Shown: positions 29,325 to 38,860, counted from the first letter of the stretch. The stretch is DNA of 64,000 nucleotides from CAVYWD01 sp963772225 (GCA_963772225.1 CAVYWD010000003.1:558001-622000), one strand, 5' to 3'. Made by a program: numbers and translations. The notes: generated from the letters alone by a model not told the origin.

Positions 29325-30386
29325 TCACGCCGTCTCGCGCGGCCTTCGCCGCCTCGCCGGGCGCCGCTCGAGGGGCTCCCTGGCCGCGCCGATGGAGCCG
29401 GCCGCGCCCAGTCCCAGCCGCTCGATCTCCTCGAGCATCAGCCCGTCGCGCAGGCCTCGCCGAACCGCGCGCACGATGCGCGCGCCCAGGTGGGCGCAGA
29501 TCTCCTCGAGGATGACGGAGCCGGCGACGATGATCTCCGCGCGGCGCTCCTCGATGCCGGGGGCGTGCTGGCGCTGGGCGAGGCTCATCTTGCGCAGGGC
29601 GGCGCTCGCCCGCGAAAGCTCGCGCACGGTAAAGTGGGTCCGCGGCAAAGCCGAGGTGCGCGGCGCGCTCGGCCGGCGGCGGATGAAGTTCGCCAGGGCG
29701 CCGATGGTCCCCGCGCTGCCCAGCACCACCGGGCAGGACTCGGCGCTCGCGAGCCCCGGGTCCGCCCGCAAGGCGTCGCGGATGCCTTGGCGCAGCCGCC
29801 GCTCGTCGTCCGCCGACAAGGGGTCGGTGTGGCAGAAGAGCTCGGTGAGGCGCACCGAGCCCACCGGCATGGACGACGAGTACAGCGCGCGCCGCCGCTC
29901 GACCAGGCTCACCTCGGTGCTGCCGCCGCCGACGTCGACCAGGGCGGCGCGCGACTCGCGGCCGTCGACGCAGGAGAGCACGCCCCGCGCGATGAGCTGC
30001 GCCTCGCATTCGCCGGTGATGATCTCCAGGTCGAGGCCGGTGGCCTGCGCCACCTCGCGGGTGAAGTGACCGCCGTTCGCCGCCTCGCGCACCGCGCTCG
30101 TCGCCACCGCGCGGGTCCGCAGGGCGCCCTGCATCCGAGCGAGCCGCGCGTAGCGCGACAGCGTCGCCAGCGCGCGCTGCACCGCATCTTGGGAGAGGAC
30201 GCCGGTGCGGAAGACTTCCTCGCCGAGGCGAACCGGCTCGCGCTCGTCGTGGATCACGCTGAACGACCCGTCGGCGAAGACGCGCGCGACCTGGAGCCGA
30301 ATGGCGTTCGACCCGACGTCGATGACCCCGAGGTGGGCACAGGGTGCGGGCGTCGACTCCCCCGGCGGCGGCGTGTCGCATTCCAT
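29325..30386 (-). CDS. Ppx/GppA family phosphatase
   Basis: The protein has 353 residues, similar to short bacterial exopolyphosphatase/GppA proteins. ASKHA-fold motifs are visible: GVIDVGSNAIRLQVA (phosphate loop), AVATSAVREAANG, DVGGGSTEVSLVE and SAGTIGALANF. It hydrolyses polyphosphate or pppGpp ends in the stringent-response network. The C-terminal HD domain of E. coli Ppx is absent. The C-terminal 30 residues are Arg-rich. It stands alone, convergent with the TetR gene. Confidence 0.9.
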   Translation of the reverse strand: MECDTPPPGESTPAPCAHLGVIDVGSNAIRLQVARVFADGSFSVIHDEREPVRLGEEVFRTGVLSQDAVQRALATLSRYARLARMQGALRTRAVATSAVREAANGGHFTREVAQATGLDLEIITGECEAQLIARGVLSCVDGRESRAALVDVGGGSTEVSLVERRRALYSSSMPVGSVRLTELFCHTDPLSADDERRLRQGIRDALRADPGLASAESCPVVLGSAGTIGALANFIRRRPSAPRTSALPRTHFTVRELSRASAALRKMSLAQRQHAPGIEERRAEIIVAGSVILEEICAHLGARIVRAVRRGLRDGLMLEEIERLGLGAAGSIGAAREPLERRPARRRRPRETA

Positions 30387-30633
30387 AGGGTGTCCTCCGC
30401 CGCAGCCGCGCCTACCCGATCCTCTTAACTTACGCCTCTCAGGGGGTCAAGCTGGGGCCCAGCAGGGGCGCCCGAAGCCCCCGCTCGCCGGGCGGGCGCT
30501 CGGCGTTCCTTCGCCGGCTGAGCGGGCGAGCCTTTCCGTGCGCGTGCGGGAATCGGCGGCCATGGCCAGCGTGAAGTGCGCTGGGCGCTCACAGTCCGGA
30601 GCGCGCCGCCGACGAGCTGGAGGAACAGGGAAG

Positions 30634-30840
30634 ATGGCCACAGGTACGGTGAAGTGGTTCAACGACGCGAAAGGGTTCGGGTTCATCAAGCAGGACGGCG
30701 GGGGCGAGGACGTCTTCTGTCACCACACCGCGATTCAGGCGGAGGGCTTCCGCACCCTCGCGGAAGGGCAGAAAGTGGAGTTCGAGGTGGTCAAGGGCCC
30801 CAAGGGCCTCCAGGCGTCCAATGTGAAACCGGTCGCCTGA
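30634..30840 (+). CDS. Cold-shock-type RNA chaperone (CspA family)
   Basis: The protein has 68 residues: MATGTVKWFNDAKGFGFIKQDGGG, DVFCHHTAIQAEGFRTL and KVEFEVVKGPKGLQASNV. Both RNP motifs (KGFGFI, DVFCHH) are conserved, with Cys-His in RNP2 in place of the common Val-His. It binds single-stranded RNA/DNA and prevents secondary structure. A GGAGG site lies about 12 bases before the ATG. The 247-base upstream region probably holds a long 5' leader, common for csp genes; I cannot assign promoter boxes. Confidence 0.95.
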   Translation: MATGTVKWFNDAKGFGFIKQDGGGEDVFCHHTAIQAEGFRTLAEGQKVEFEVVKGPKGLQASNVKPVA

Positions 30841-31016
30841 GCCGCGCCGGGCGCCAAAGCAGCCTTCGCACAGTCGCCGTGCCGGTCCCACCCCGTCGCA
30901 GGGGCTCGACCGGCCCTCGGCGCGCCGGCGCCGCGCGGCCGGTTGCCGCCGGGGCCGGTTCATCGTAGCGTCGGTGCTTCCCTGAACCGCGAAGCCTCTC
31001 GGCTAAAGAGCCCGAC

Positions 31017-32028
31017 ATGCGACTCGCCCTCGCCGCTTCCATCGCCCTCGCCGCGGCGCCAGGCCTCGCCCGCGCCGACGCCAACTCGGCTCTCCTCGAG
31101 GCCGCCGAGAAAGGCGACCTGGCCGCGATGCGCGCCGCCTTGAGCAAGGGCGCGGCGGTCGGCGCGCTCGCCTCCGACGGCTCGACGCCGCTGGTGCTGG
31201 CGGTGGGGGCTCAGCAGGCCGCGGCGGCGAAGCTCCTCATCGACCGCGGCGCCGACGTGAACGTGAAGACCCAGAACGGCGTGACGCCCCTCCTGCTCGC
31301 CGCCGACCGAAACCAGACGGCCATCGCCCAGGCGCTCGTCGCCAAGGGCGCCGACGTCAACGCCAAGGACAAGGACGGGCTCACCGCCCTGGTCGTGGCC
31401 GCCGATCGCGGCGCCGAGGCCGTCGTGCAGGCGCTCCTGGCCAAAGGCGCCGACGTGAACGTCAAGCCGGCCGACGGCCGCACGGCCCTCCTCCACGCCG
31501 TCAATAACGAGCACTTCCAGGTCGCCCGCATTCTGATCGCCAGGGGCGCCGACGTGAACGCCCAAGAGCAGAGCGGTCAGACGGCCCTGGTGCGCGCGGC
31601 GCAGGGATGCGCGCCCGATTCCGCAGGAATTGGTGGGCCAGCGCTCGTTCCACCCGGGCCACTCGCGGACCTGCCCGCGCGACATGCGGGCGCTGGTCAA
31701 GCTCCTGCTCGACAAGGGCGCCTCTCCCAGCGCGCGGACCAAGGACGGGTTCACGCCGCTCATCGCCGCCATCGCCAACAACCAGGTCGACCTCGCCCGC
31801 ATGCTCCTGGAGAGGAAGGCCGACCCCGGCGGCGCCATCCGCGGCAAGCGCACCGCGCTGATGATCGCCGCGTCGCAGGGATACGACGACATCGTGGCCA
31901 GGATGATCGAGGCGGGCGCCGACCTGAACGCGCGCGACTACGAGGGCAATACGGCGCTCAAGTACGCGTCCATGAATGGCCATAAGAAGCTGGCGGAGAA
32001 GCTCGCGGCGGCGGGCGCGAAGGAGTAG
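31017..32028 (+). CDS. Secreted ankyrin-repeat protein, frameshifted in the middle
   Basis: The N-terminus MRLALAASIALAAAPGLARA is a signal peptide with an ARA-DA cleavage site. About five ankyrin repeats follow (GSTPLVLAV, GVTPLLLAADRNQ, GLTALVVAADRG, GRTALLHAVNN). Near 31600 the frame changes, and the repeats continue in the +1 frame as MRALVKLLLDKGASPSARTKDGFTPL, KRTALMIAASQGYDD and GNTALKYASMNGHKK, ending at 32028. One extra base explains this. Ankyrin proteins mediate protein binding; here it is presumably periplasmic. No partner gene is evident. Confidence 0.8.
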
Positions 32029-32141
32029 GGCGCGGTCGAGGGAGTTGCAGGCCGTGTGGGGCGCGGGCGCGTGGATTGACCGTCGACGGCCGAAGCCGAA
32101 GTCTTGCTCGTGCCTTCTTGTTTGAGGACTGTCGCTTCCAG

Positions 32142-32190
32142 CGGGGTGTACGGGACTCGAACCCGCGCCCTTTGGCGTGACAGGTCGCCG
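32142..32190 (-). tRNA. tRNA-Asp-like 3' half (fragment)
   Basis: The reverse complement contains CCTGTCACGCC (anticodon loop with GTC), then a variable loop, the T-arm GCGGGTTCGAGTCCCGT and an acceptor-like ACACCCCG. No matching 5' acceptor strand or convincing D-arm lies at the right distance, and the anticodon stem is mismatched. So this is a fragment or decayed gene, the kind of sequence left by integration at tRNA 3' ends. A full tRNA scan would settle it. Confidence 0.45.
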
Positions 32191-32333
32191 CCTTGCCGAG
32201 CATTCGAGGAGGGCCGAGCTGCTCGCTCCCGCTCTCTGGCAGCGACGACCCTCTCCGCTTCGGGCGCTTTAGCCCTCCATCTCCACAGGCCAATCGGGCG
32301 ACCTCGCTCCGGCCCCTCGCGCCAAGACGGCGG

Positions 32334-32957
32334 CTAATTGCCGCCGCGCCAAATATCCTCGGTGCGGGTGACCTTGAGCAGCTCCCAGGCGGCCAAGGCG
32401 TCGATCACCCGGTCGAGCTCGCTGCGCAGCGAGACGGCGCGCTTGGAGGCGAGGTATCGCTCCGCGAAGTCCCTGAGGCGATCTCCCAGGAAGAGCTTGG
32501 CCAGCGCCACCTCGGTCTGGCCGAAGAACTCGGTGAAGCGGACCGCGATGCCGCTGAGCCCCGGGATGGGCTTGACGCTCTCGTCGCGGCGCAGGACCTC
32601 CGCGCGGGCGCGGACCGGCTCGTCCTTGGGGTCGAGCGGGAAGCTCGCGTTGACCAGCGTGCCGACCGGCAGGAAGAAGGTGCTCTCCAGGAAGGCGCCG
32701 CTCACGCTCAGGTTCCTGGAGAAGAGCGTCGCCGAGAAGCGCACGTCGGGACCGTCGCCGATGGTCAGGGCGAACGGGACGCGGATGAGGGCGCGCGGGA
32801 AGGACCGGTGCTCGTCGCCGCCGAACTCGTCGTCCATGGCGAGCCGCGTCGCGGGGCGGGGCGGCACCGGCAGCGAAGAGGCAGCGGGCAGGGGAGGCGA
32901 GCTGGGTCGCGCAGCCGAGGGGATAGGCGGAAGAGTGCTCGGTGCTTTCCGGGGCAT
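32334..32957 (-). CDS. PilZ domain protein
   Basis: The protein has 207 residues. A Pro/Ala-rich N-terminal ~45 residues are followed by a PilZ-type domain: HRSFPRALIRVPFALTIGDG, FSRNLSVSGAFLES (the NxSxxG motif) and GIAVRFTEF. PilZ domains often bind cyclic di-GMP, and both the Arg-rich opening and NxSxxG are present, so binding is plausible. The C-terminal ~60 residues are helical. It is convergent with the tRNA-like fragment and divergent from pyruvate kinase. Confidence 0.82.
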   Translation of the reverse strand: MPRKAPSTLPPIPSAARPSSPPLPAASSLPVPPRPATRLAMDDEFGGDEHRSFPRALIRVPFALTIGDGPDVRFSATLFSRNLSVSGAFLESTFFLPVGTLVNASFPLDPKDEPVRARAEVLRRDESVKPIPGLSGIAVRFTEFFGQTEVALAKLFLGDRLRDFAERYLASKRAVSLRSELDRVIDALAAWELLKVTRTEDIWRGGN

Positions 32958-33069
32958 CGCTCGGATCTCCAGGTCGCTTGAAGGGGGAGGGCAGCTGAAG
33001 CGCTATCATCAGCCTCTCGCGCCGATTCCGCAAAGCCTCTCGCGCAGCGGTCGAACGGAGACTCCACCG

Positions 33070-34479
33070 ATGCGCAAGGTCAAGATCGTCTGCACGCTGG
33101 GCCCGTCCACCGCCGGGCCTGTCCGCATGTCGGAGCTGGTCGCGGCCGGCATGGACGTCGCCCGGCTCAACATGAGCCACGGAGACCGCGGCGCCCATCG
33201 CAAGGCGTACGCCGAGCTGCGCGCCGCGGCGGCCGCGGCCGACCGCCCCGTGGCGGCGCTCTTCGACCTGTGCGGCCCGAAGATCCGCGTCGGCGCCATG
33301 CAGGGCGGGGCCGTCGAGCTCGCCCGCGGCGCGTCGGTCTTGCTCACGGCCGAGCCGGTGGAAGGGACCGCCGCGCGCATCGCGCACACCTACGGCCCGC
33401 TCGCGCGCGACGTGAAGCCGGGCGACCCCATCCTCCTCGACGACGGCATGCTGAAGCTGGAGGTAGAGGCAATCCGCGGCGACGAGGTGGTGGCCCGGGT
33501 GGTGGACGGCGGGCAGCTCAAGGACCACAAGGGCATGAACCTGCCGGGCTCCAGGCTCTCCATCCCGGCGCTCACTGCCAAGGACAAGGAGGACCTCGCC
33601 TTCGCGCGCGAGCTCGGAGCGGACTACGTCGCGCTCTCGTTCGTGCGCAGCCCCGAAGACGTGATGGAGGCCAAGGCGCTCGCCGGGGACGTGCCGGTCA
33701 TCGCCAAGATCGAGAAGCCCGAGGCGGTGGAGCGGCTCGAGGCCATCCTCGACGTCGCCGACGGGGTGATGGTCGCCCGCGGCGACCTGGGCGTCGAGGC
33801 GGGCCACGAGAAGGTGCCGCTCATTCAGAAGCAGATCATCCGCGAGGTGAAGGGGCGGGCGAAGCCGGTCATCACCGCGACCCAGATGCTCGACTCGATG
33901 ATCAAGAACCCGCGCCCCACCCGCGCCGAGGTCTCGGACGTGGCCAACGCGGTGCTCGACGGGACCGACGCGGTGATGCTCAGCGGCGAGACGTCGGTGG
34001 GCGCCTATCCGGTGGAGGCGGTGAAGACGCTGACGGCGATCATCGGCGAGATCGAAGGGCGCGGATCGAACCTGGCCTGCCTCAAGCGCCCCGACGTGCA
34101 GGAGCGCACCTTCTCGCGGTTCATCGCCGATGCCGCCGCGGAAGTCGCGCGCAACCTGGGGCTCGCGGCCATCGCCACGTACACCGAGTCGGGCCACTCG
34201 GCGGCGCTTCTGAGCGCGCACCGCCCCGAGGCAAACATCGCGGCCTTCTCGCGCCACCAGCGGGTGCTCAACCGGCTGGCGCTCTACTGGGGCGTGCGGC
34301 CGCTCCACGGGGAATGGGTGCACGGCGTGGAGGGCGTGGTGCGCCAGGCCGAGGCCAAGCTGCGAGAGCACGGCATGGCCCAGCCCGGCGACGACATCGC
34401 GGTGACCTTCGCCGTGCAGATCGCCGACGAGCCGTTTCAAACCAATGTGCTCAAGCTGTGGAAGGTGACCGCGGATTAG
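33070..34479 (+). CDS. pyk: Pyruvate kinase
   Basis: The protein has 469 residues. Motifs: KIVCTLGPST, ARLNMSHGD, DLCGPKIRVG, the active-site signature VIAKIEKPEAVERL, GVMVARGDLGVE, and ATQMLDSMIKNPRPTRAEVSDVANAVLDGTDAVMLSGETSVG. It converts phosphoenolpyruvate and ADP to pyruvate and ATP in glycolysis. The C-terminal allosteric domain is present but short. The ATG is preceded by CGGAG. It has no operon partners. Confidence 0.96.
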   Translation: MRKVKIVCTLGPSTAGPVRMSELVAAGMDVARLNMSHGDRGAHRKAYAELRAAAAAADRPVAALFDLCGPKIRVGAMQGGAVELARGASVLLTAEPVEGTAARIAHTYGPLARDVKPGDPILLDDGMLKLEVEAIRGDEVVARVVDGGQLKDHKGMNLPGSRLSIPALTAKDKEDLAFARELGADYVALSFVRSPEDVMEAKALAGDVPVIAKIEKPEAVERLEAILDVADGVMVARGDLGVEAGHEKVPLIQKQIIREVKGRAKPVITATQMLDSMIKNPRPTRAEVSDVANAVLDGTDAVMLSGETSVGAYPVEAVKTLTAIIGEIEGRGSNLACLKRPDVQERTFSRFIADAAAEVARNLGLAAIATYTESGHSAALLSAHRPEANIAAFSRHQRVLNRLALYWGVRPLHGEWVHGVEGVVRQAEAKLREHGMAQPGDDIAVTFAVQIADEPFQTNVLKLWKVTAD

Positions 34480-34540
34480 TCGAGCCTCGGCCAGCCTCGG
34501 CCGGCCTTTCCGCCATCTCAGCGCCGCGGCCCTCCTGGAC

Positions 34541-34762
34541 CTGGGCGCCCAATGCTCCCCTCCTGGCGAGTGCGCGGGCCGGCACTGCGCGGGCGGCGTC
34601 TGCTGCGACGCCGCCTGCGACGACAAACCCTGCCTGCGCTGCAGCGACTATTCTGCGGCCGGGGCCGGGCACTGCAGCTTCATCAACGCCAAGGTCGACT
34701 CAAACAAAGAGTGCACGGGCTCGACCCTCGTGTGCCGATCGGCGTCAACAGCGACTTCAGGC
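34541..34762 (+). pseudogene. Fragment of a Cys-rich secreted protein
   Basis: A plus-strand frame reads LGAQCSPPGECAGRHCAGGVCCDAACDDKPCLRCSDYS, then HCSFINAKVDSNKECTG. This is the disulfide-rich pattern of large myxobacterial surface proteins (…CxxGxCCDxxCxxxCxxC…). There is no start codon or signal peptide in frame upstream, and the frame ends soon after. It is a leftover piece placed between pyruvate kinase and the convergent hemerythrin gene. Confidence 0.5.
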
Positions 34763-34818
34763 TTCAGACCCGGCCCCAGGAGCTGCAGTACCTGGAGTTG
34801 GAGCCTGGAGCCTGGGGT

Positions 34819-35475
34819 CTACTGCCTCTCCGGCTCCGTCCGCACCTGAACCTGGGGAGTGCGCTTGCGCGCCTTGCCCACGACCTGCCGCGCGCTGCGC
34901 GCCGCCTGCGCTCTCAGCTCGCGTCGGCCGTCGGGCGAGGTGAACGAGCGGATCAGGTCCAGGCCCTTGTCCACCATGCCCGCCGCCGGCCCGGCGACGA
35001 GGTTGCCCGGCGGCGAATCGGGAGCCCGCGGGTGTGGTCTCGTCGGCGCGGCCTTTCGGGCGCGGGCCATGACCGTCCCCAGGTCCGCCAGGGGCTTCTT
35101 GCCCAGGGCCTTGCGCAGCTGGGGGAAGACCTGGGCCTCCTCCTCGTCCAGGTGGTGGAGCGTCACCTGCGCGAGCACCTCCACCTTGGCCTGGTATCGC
35201 TCGTTCTCGGGCCCCATGTTGGACAGCTCCTCCAGCGTCCACTTGGCGACGTGGTGCTCTTCGAGCGACCGGAGCACGAGCTCGTCGGCGCCGTCGACCA
35301 TCTTCCCTACCACCGGGTAGAGCAGCTGCTCCTCGACGGCCGAGTGCCGGGAGAGCTCGGAGATGAGCCGCTCCACGGTGCTCTTCTTCGACGCCGCGCT
35401 CCGCGCGCCCTGGAATCGCTTGAACAGCGACCGGACCGTGCGGTGGTCCTTCAACAGCAGCTGGATGGCGTCCAT
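34819..35475 (-). CDS. Hemerythrin HHE domain protein
   Basis: The protein has 218 residues. The N-terminal ~150 are a hemerythrin-like four-helix domain with ligand candidates in LLLKDHRTVR, ISELSRHSAVEEQLLYPV, LEEHHVAKWTLEEL and VTLHHLDEEEAQVFPQL. Members bind di-iron and are linked to oxygen, NO or oxidative stress. The last ~65 residues are basic and Pro-rich (RKAAPTRPHPRAP..), not part of the domain. It stands alone, divergent from the spermidine-synthase-like gene. Confidence 0.85.
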   Translation of the reverse strand: MDAIQLLLKDHRTVRSLFKRFQGARSAASKKSTVERLISELSRHSAVEEQLLYPVVGKMVDGADELVLRSLEEHHVAKWTLEELSNMGPENERYQAKVEVLAQVTLHHLDEEEAQVFPQLRKALGKKPLADLGTVMARARKAAPTRPHPRAPDSPPGNLVAGPAAGMVDKGLDLIRSFTSPDGRRELRAQAARSARQVVGKARKRTPQVQVRTEPERQ

Positions 35476-35613
35476 GGCTCCCCCGTTCGCTTTGCGCCCG
35501 CTCGCCCGATCACGTTGCGCACGAGGCGGCGAGTTGACATCCGCCAGGCTGGAAGCGCTGCCCCCGAAGGGCGGGCTTTTGCCTCCACGGCCGAGTTAGG
35601 ATGGTCGCCGCCC

Positions 35614-36486
35614 ATGCGCCGCCCTTCCTCCGCCGTGGTCGCTGCCGCTCTGGCCGTCGCCTTGCTCGGGGGCTCCTGCGCCCGCGCGCGCGCCGACTCC
35701 CGCGTCCTCTTCGAAGGGGACTCCGAGCTCAACCACCTGCTCGTCGAGGAAGACGGCCGCGGCGTCCGCGCGCTCTATTTCGAGCGCGGCGGGGCAACCC
35801 AGAGCGCCCTCAAGGTCGGGCGGCCGCTCGAGCTCCAGCTCGCCTACTCCAAGTCCGCCATGGTCGCGCTCGGCCTCGTCCCCGAGCCGCGCCGCATTCT
35901 CGTCGTGGGCCTGGGCGGCGGGGCCATGCCGATGTTCCTGCGCGCCCTCTATCCGGGCGCGCTCATCGAGGTCGTGGACATCGACCCCAAGGTCGTGGAG
36001 GTGGCGCGGCGCTTCTTCGGGTTCCGCGAGGACGACAAGCTCAAGGTTGCCGTGGCCGACGGCCGCGCGTACGTCGAGGCGGCTGAGCCCGGATACGACC
36101 TCATCTTCCTCGACGCCTACGGCCGCGCGCAGGTCCCGCGGCACCTGGCCACCCTCGAGTTCCTCGCGGCGGTGAAGAAGAAGCTCTCGCCGAAGGGCGC
36201 GGTGGTGGGCAACGTCTGGTCGGGCGAGTCGAACGCGCTCTACGCGCCCATGGTGCGGACGTACCAGCGCGCGTTCGGGGACGTCTGCGACCTGGACGTG
36301 CCCGGCGCGGGGAATCGCATCCTGGTCCATTGGCAGGGCGGGCCCGTCCCGCCCGCGGACGAGCGCGCTGCCCGGGCCGGAGCGGTGGGGCGCAAGAAGG
36401 CGCTCCCGTTCGACCTCGGGGCGCTCGGGCGCGAGCCTTGCCTCCACGACGTGGACCCGGCCGGGGACGTCCTCGCGGACCGGTGA
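35614..36486 (+). CDS. Spermidine synthase-like methyltransferase-fold protein with signal sequence
   Basis: The protein has 290 residues from ATG 35614. The N-terminus (SSAVVAAALAVALLGGSCARARA) is a signal peptide, possibly a lipoprotein with Cys at LGGSC. The rest is the polyamine-synthase Rossmann domain: ILVVGLGGGAMPMFL, IEVVDIDPKVVEVARRFFGF, VADGRAYVEA, YDLIFLDAYGRAQVP and GAVVGNVWSG. Export of such a domain is unusual but common in this paralogue group, whose substrate is not known. It is unlikely to be a true cytoplasmic spermidine synthase. Confidence 0.8.
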   Translation: MRRPSSAVVAAALAVALLGGSCARARADSRVLFEGDSELNHLLVEEDGRGVRALYFERGGATQSALKVGRPLELQLAYSKSAMVALGLVPEPRRILVVGLGGGAMPMFLRALYPGALIEVVDIDPKVVEVARRFFGFREDDKLKVAVADGRAYVEAAEPGYDLIFLDAYGRAQVPRHLATLEFLAAVKKKLSPKGAVVGNVWSGESNALYAPMVRTYQRAFGDVCDLDVPGAGNRILVHWQGGPVPPADERAARAGAVGRKKALPFDLGALGREPCLHDVDPAGDVLADR

Positions 36487-36491
36487 CGCCG

Positions 36492-37535
36492 TTACGTCAG
36501 CACCGTCCCGCCGGCGCGCGTCGCCGCCAGCGTCCCGCAGGCGGCGCCTATCTCCTGTCCGCCGCTGTAGCGCCGGGCGATGGGCGCGCCGAGCCGCTGG
36601 AGCGCGTCGCGAAACCGGACCAGCTCCGCGGGGTCGGGCGGGCGGTGGCGGCCGACCGGGTCCGCGACGTCGATGAGGTCGAGCTTGATGGGGATACCGT
36701 CGAAGGCCTGGGCGAGCGCCGCCACGTCCTCCTCGCCGGTATTGACGCCGGCGATCATGACGTAGGCGATCATCACGCGCTCGCCGCGCGAAAGGGAGTA
36801 CTCGCGGATGGCGCCGACGAGCTCGGCCAAGCCATGCGTCTTCTCCACCGGCATCAGGCGGGCGCGCTTCTCGGCGATGGCGCTGGTGACCGAGAAGGCG
36901 AGCCGGAAGGGTTGATTCTCGGCCGTGTAGCGCCGGATGGCGGGCACCACGCCCGCGGTGGACACGGTGATGTTCCGGTGGCCCACCTGCAGCCCTCCGG
37001 GCTCGCACAGCAGGCGGGCCGCGCGCATCACCGCGTCGTAGTTGAGCAGGGGCTCGCCCATCCCCATGAAGACGACGTGCTGCACCGGCAGGCTCGCCTC
37101 GTCGCGGATCCGCCGGACCTGCTCGACCATCTCCCAGGCTGCGAGGTTGCGAGTGAAGCCCATTCGCCCGGTCTGGCAGAAGTCGCAGCCCAGCGCGCAG
37201 CCGACCTGCGAGCTCACGCAGACCCCGTGCTTGGTGTCGAAGAGGGGGATTCGCACCGCCTCGAATTGGCCGCCCAGGGGCGACTCGAACAGGTATTTCA
37301 GGAAGCCGTCCGAGGCCTGCCTTCGCTCCACCACCGAGAGGCGCCCCAGCGAACCCTCGCGGGCGCGCTGGGCGACCGCGCGGCGGACCTGGCGAAGCTC
37401 GCCCACCCGCTCGCGCTCCCCGGGCGCGGACAGCGCGGCGAAGACCTTTCGGGCCTCGGACTCGGTTGCGCCCGCCGCGGCGAGGTATGAACACAGCTCG
37501 GCGAAAGAGAGGTCGTTGAGCGGCCGTGGCATCAT
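36492..37535 (-). CDS. rlmN: 23S rRNA/tRNA adenine-C2 methyltransferase RlmN-like radical SAM enzyme
   Basis: The protein has 347 residues from the first of two adjacent ATGs (37535/37532). The radical SAM motif is CALGCDFCQTG; GMGEPLLNYDAV and the S-adenosylmethionine block NITVSTAGVVP follow. The C-terminal methyl-carrying cysteine is probably in GAACGTL, and the N-terminal part has SQVGC. RlmN methylates A2503 of 23S rRNA and A37 of some tRNAs. Cfr is the closest alternative, but the chromosomal single-copy context favours RlmN. It is convergent with the preceding gene, with 5 bases between stops. Confidence 0.9.
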   Translation of the reverse strand: MMPRPLNDLSFAELCSYLAAAGATESEARKVFAALSAPGERERVGELRQVRRAVAQRAREGSLGRLSVVERRQASDGFLKYLFESPLGGQFEAVRIPLFDTKHGVCVSSQVGCALGCDFCQTGRMGFTRNLAAWEMVEQVRRIRDEASLPVQHVVFMGMGEPLLNYDAVMRAARLLCEPGGLQVGHRNITVSTAGVVPAIRRYTAENQPFRLAFSVTSAIAEKRARLMPVEKTHGLAELVGAIREYSLSRGERVMIAYVMIAGVNTGEEDVAALAQAFDGIPIKLDLIDVADPVGRHRPPDPAELVRFRDALQRLGAPIARRYSGGQEIGAACGTLAATRAGGTVLT

Positions 37536-37644
37536 CGCGCCCTGCCCACGGCGCGTTGGCGGCGAGGGGCGTCGCACGCCAAAACAATGCGAGGGATTCG
37601 CGAGAATCCGAGGCGCCGCTCCATGATTTGAGATGGCCTGCCCG

Positions 37645-37917
37645 CTAGCTCTGATGCAGCTTGGTGTGCAGGAATTCGGTCAGGCGCCGGCCCAAGTCCG
37701 AGGGGATCTGCTCGGCCATCACCTCCCGGCAAACGCACGGCGTCGCCCGGTACTTGCGCAGGAAGTCGAGGCACGGCGGACAAGCCTTGAAGTGGCGATC
37801 GAGCGCGAGCTGCTCTTCCGCTGGCAGGTTTCCGTCGAGGTATTCGGCGAGCAGCTCGATGGAGTGCTGGCACGTAACCCACTCGGGAAGCGGTCTCTTT
37901 TCGCGGAAGTCGGTCAA
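37645..37917 (-). CDS. Zinc-finger anti-sigma factor
   Basis: The protein has 90 residues. The anti-sigma HxxxCxxC zinc motif reads DRHFKACPPCLDF, preceded by CQHSIELLAEYLDGNLP, the usual mycobacterial/ChrR-type anti-sigma start. Further cysteines (PCVCREVM) may help in redox sensing. There is no transmembrane segment, so it is a soluble regulator. It follows the ECF sigma gene by 62 bases on the same strand and surely controls it. Confidence 0.88.
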   Translation of the reverse strand: MTDFREKRPLPEWVTCQHSIELLAEYLDGNLPAEEQLALDRHFKACPPCLDFLRKYRATPCVCREVMAEQIPSDLGRRLTEFLHTKLHQS

Positions 37918-37979
37918 GGTCTGCCTCTCGCAACAGCACCTCTAAGATGCCAGGATCCGGGAGGCGTTGCTCATACAAC

Positions 37980-38624
37980 TCATCGCGGTGCGCGCTCGGA
38001 TTGAGCCGGGCTCTTATAAAACGAATCGATGGCCTCGCGAAGCGCCAATCGCGCGCGGTGCAGGCGGCTCTTCACGGCCGGGACGGTGGTCCCCATGGCC
38101 TCGGCGATTTCCTCGTAAGATAGGCCCTCGATATCCTTGAGCAAAAAGACCGTCCTGTGCTCGTCGGGCAGCCCGGCGGTCGCGCGCTCGATGGCCACGC
38201 GCAGCTCGTGGTCCAGCGCCTTCTCCTCCGTGCCGCGGGACCAATCGTAAGAGGGGACGCTGAGCAGCGTGCCGTCGGCGTCGAACTTCGGGCCCGGCAA
38301 CGGCTGCTGGCTCTCGGCCTCGGTCGCCTCCACCTTTTTGCGCCGCAGGCGCATCAGGCAGAAGTTGGCGCACACGCGGTAAATCCAGGACCCGAACGCC
38401 GATTCGCCGCGAAAGTTGGGCAAGTTTTGCCAGGCGCTCAGAAAGGTCTCCTGGAGCACCTCTTCGGCGTCGCTGGCGTCTTGCATCATGCGCAGCGCCA
38501 GGCCGTAGACCTTGGAGCGGTACTTCGCGACGAGCTCCTCGAAGGCCTGGACGTCGCGCCGCCGCGCGCGCTCGACGAGCTCGCGGTCTTGATCCTGGAT
38601 GGGCTGATGGACGACCTCATTCAC
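37980..38624 (-). CDS. ECF RNA polymerase sigma factor
   Basis: The protein has 214 residues, starting at GTG 38624 (GAGGTGAG upstream; no ATG fits). Region 2: AFEELVAKYRSKVYGLALRMMQD, DAEEVLQETFLSAWQNL and FGSWIYRVCANFCLMRLRRKK. Region 4: EHRTVFLLKDIEGLSYEEIAEAMGTTVPAVKSRLHRAR. It is a group 4 sigma factor directing stress-type transcription, presumably held by the zinc anti-sigma encoded just downstream. The regulon is unknown. Confidence 0.93.
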   Translation of the reverse strand: MNEVVHQPIQDQDRELVERARRRDVQAFEELVAKYRSKVYGLALRMMQDASDAEEVLQETFLSAWQNLPNFRGESAFGSWIYRVCANFCLMRLRRKKVEATEAESQQPLPGPKFDADGTLLSVPSYDWSRGTEEKALDHELRVAIERATAGLPDEHRTVFLLKDIEGLSYEEIAEAMGTTVPAVKSRLHRARLALREAIDSFYKSPAQSERAPR

Positions 38625-38860
38625 AGCTCACCTCATAGCACCTTCGACGTGTGGGACAAAGCGCCCGATCGCCGGTCGCTGCCGGTCGCTCTTCGAGCGT
38701 TTACTCGCGCGCGTCCGGGCTGGGCCGCTCCCGCGCCGAGCGTCGGCTCATCACCCGTCCGGCGCGCCGGCGCCTCTCGCGCGGGGCCACGACTGTAAGA
38801 ACTGGCCAGGCCTTCGACCACGAGGCTTCGGCGTGCTCGCCCCGCTCGAGTGAGCGGGGG

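Noticed and set aside
32142..32190. Complete tRNA-Asp
   Set aside because: No matching 5' acceptor strand within tRNA length and mismatched anticodon stem.
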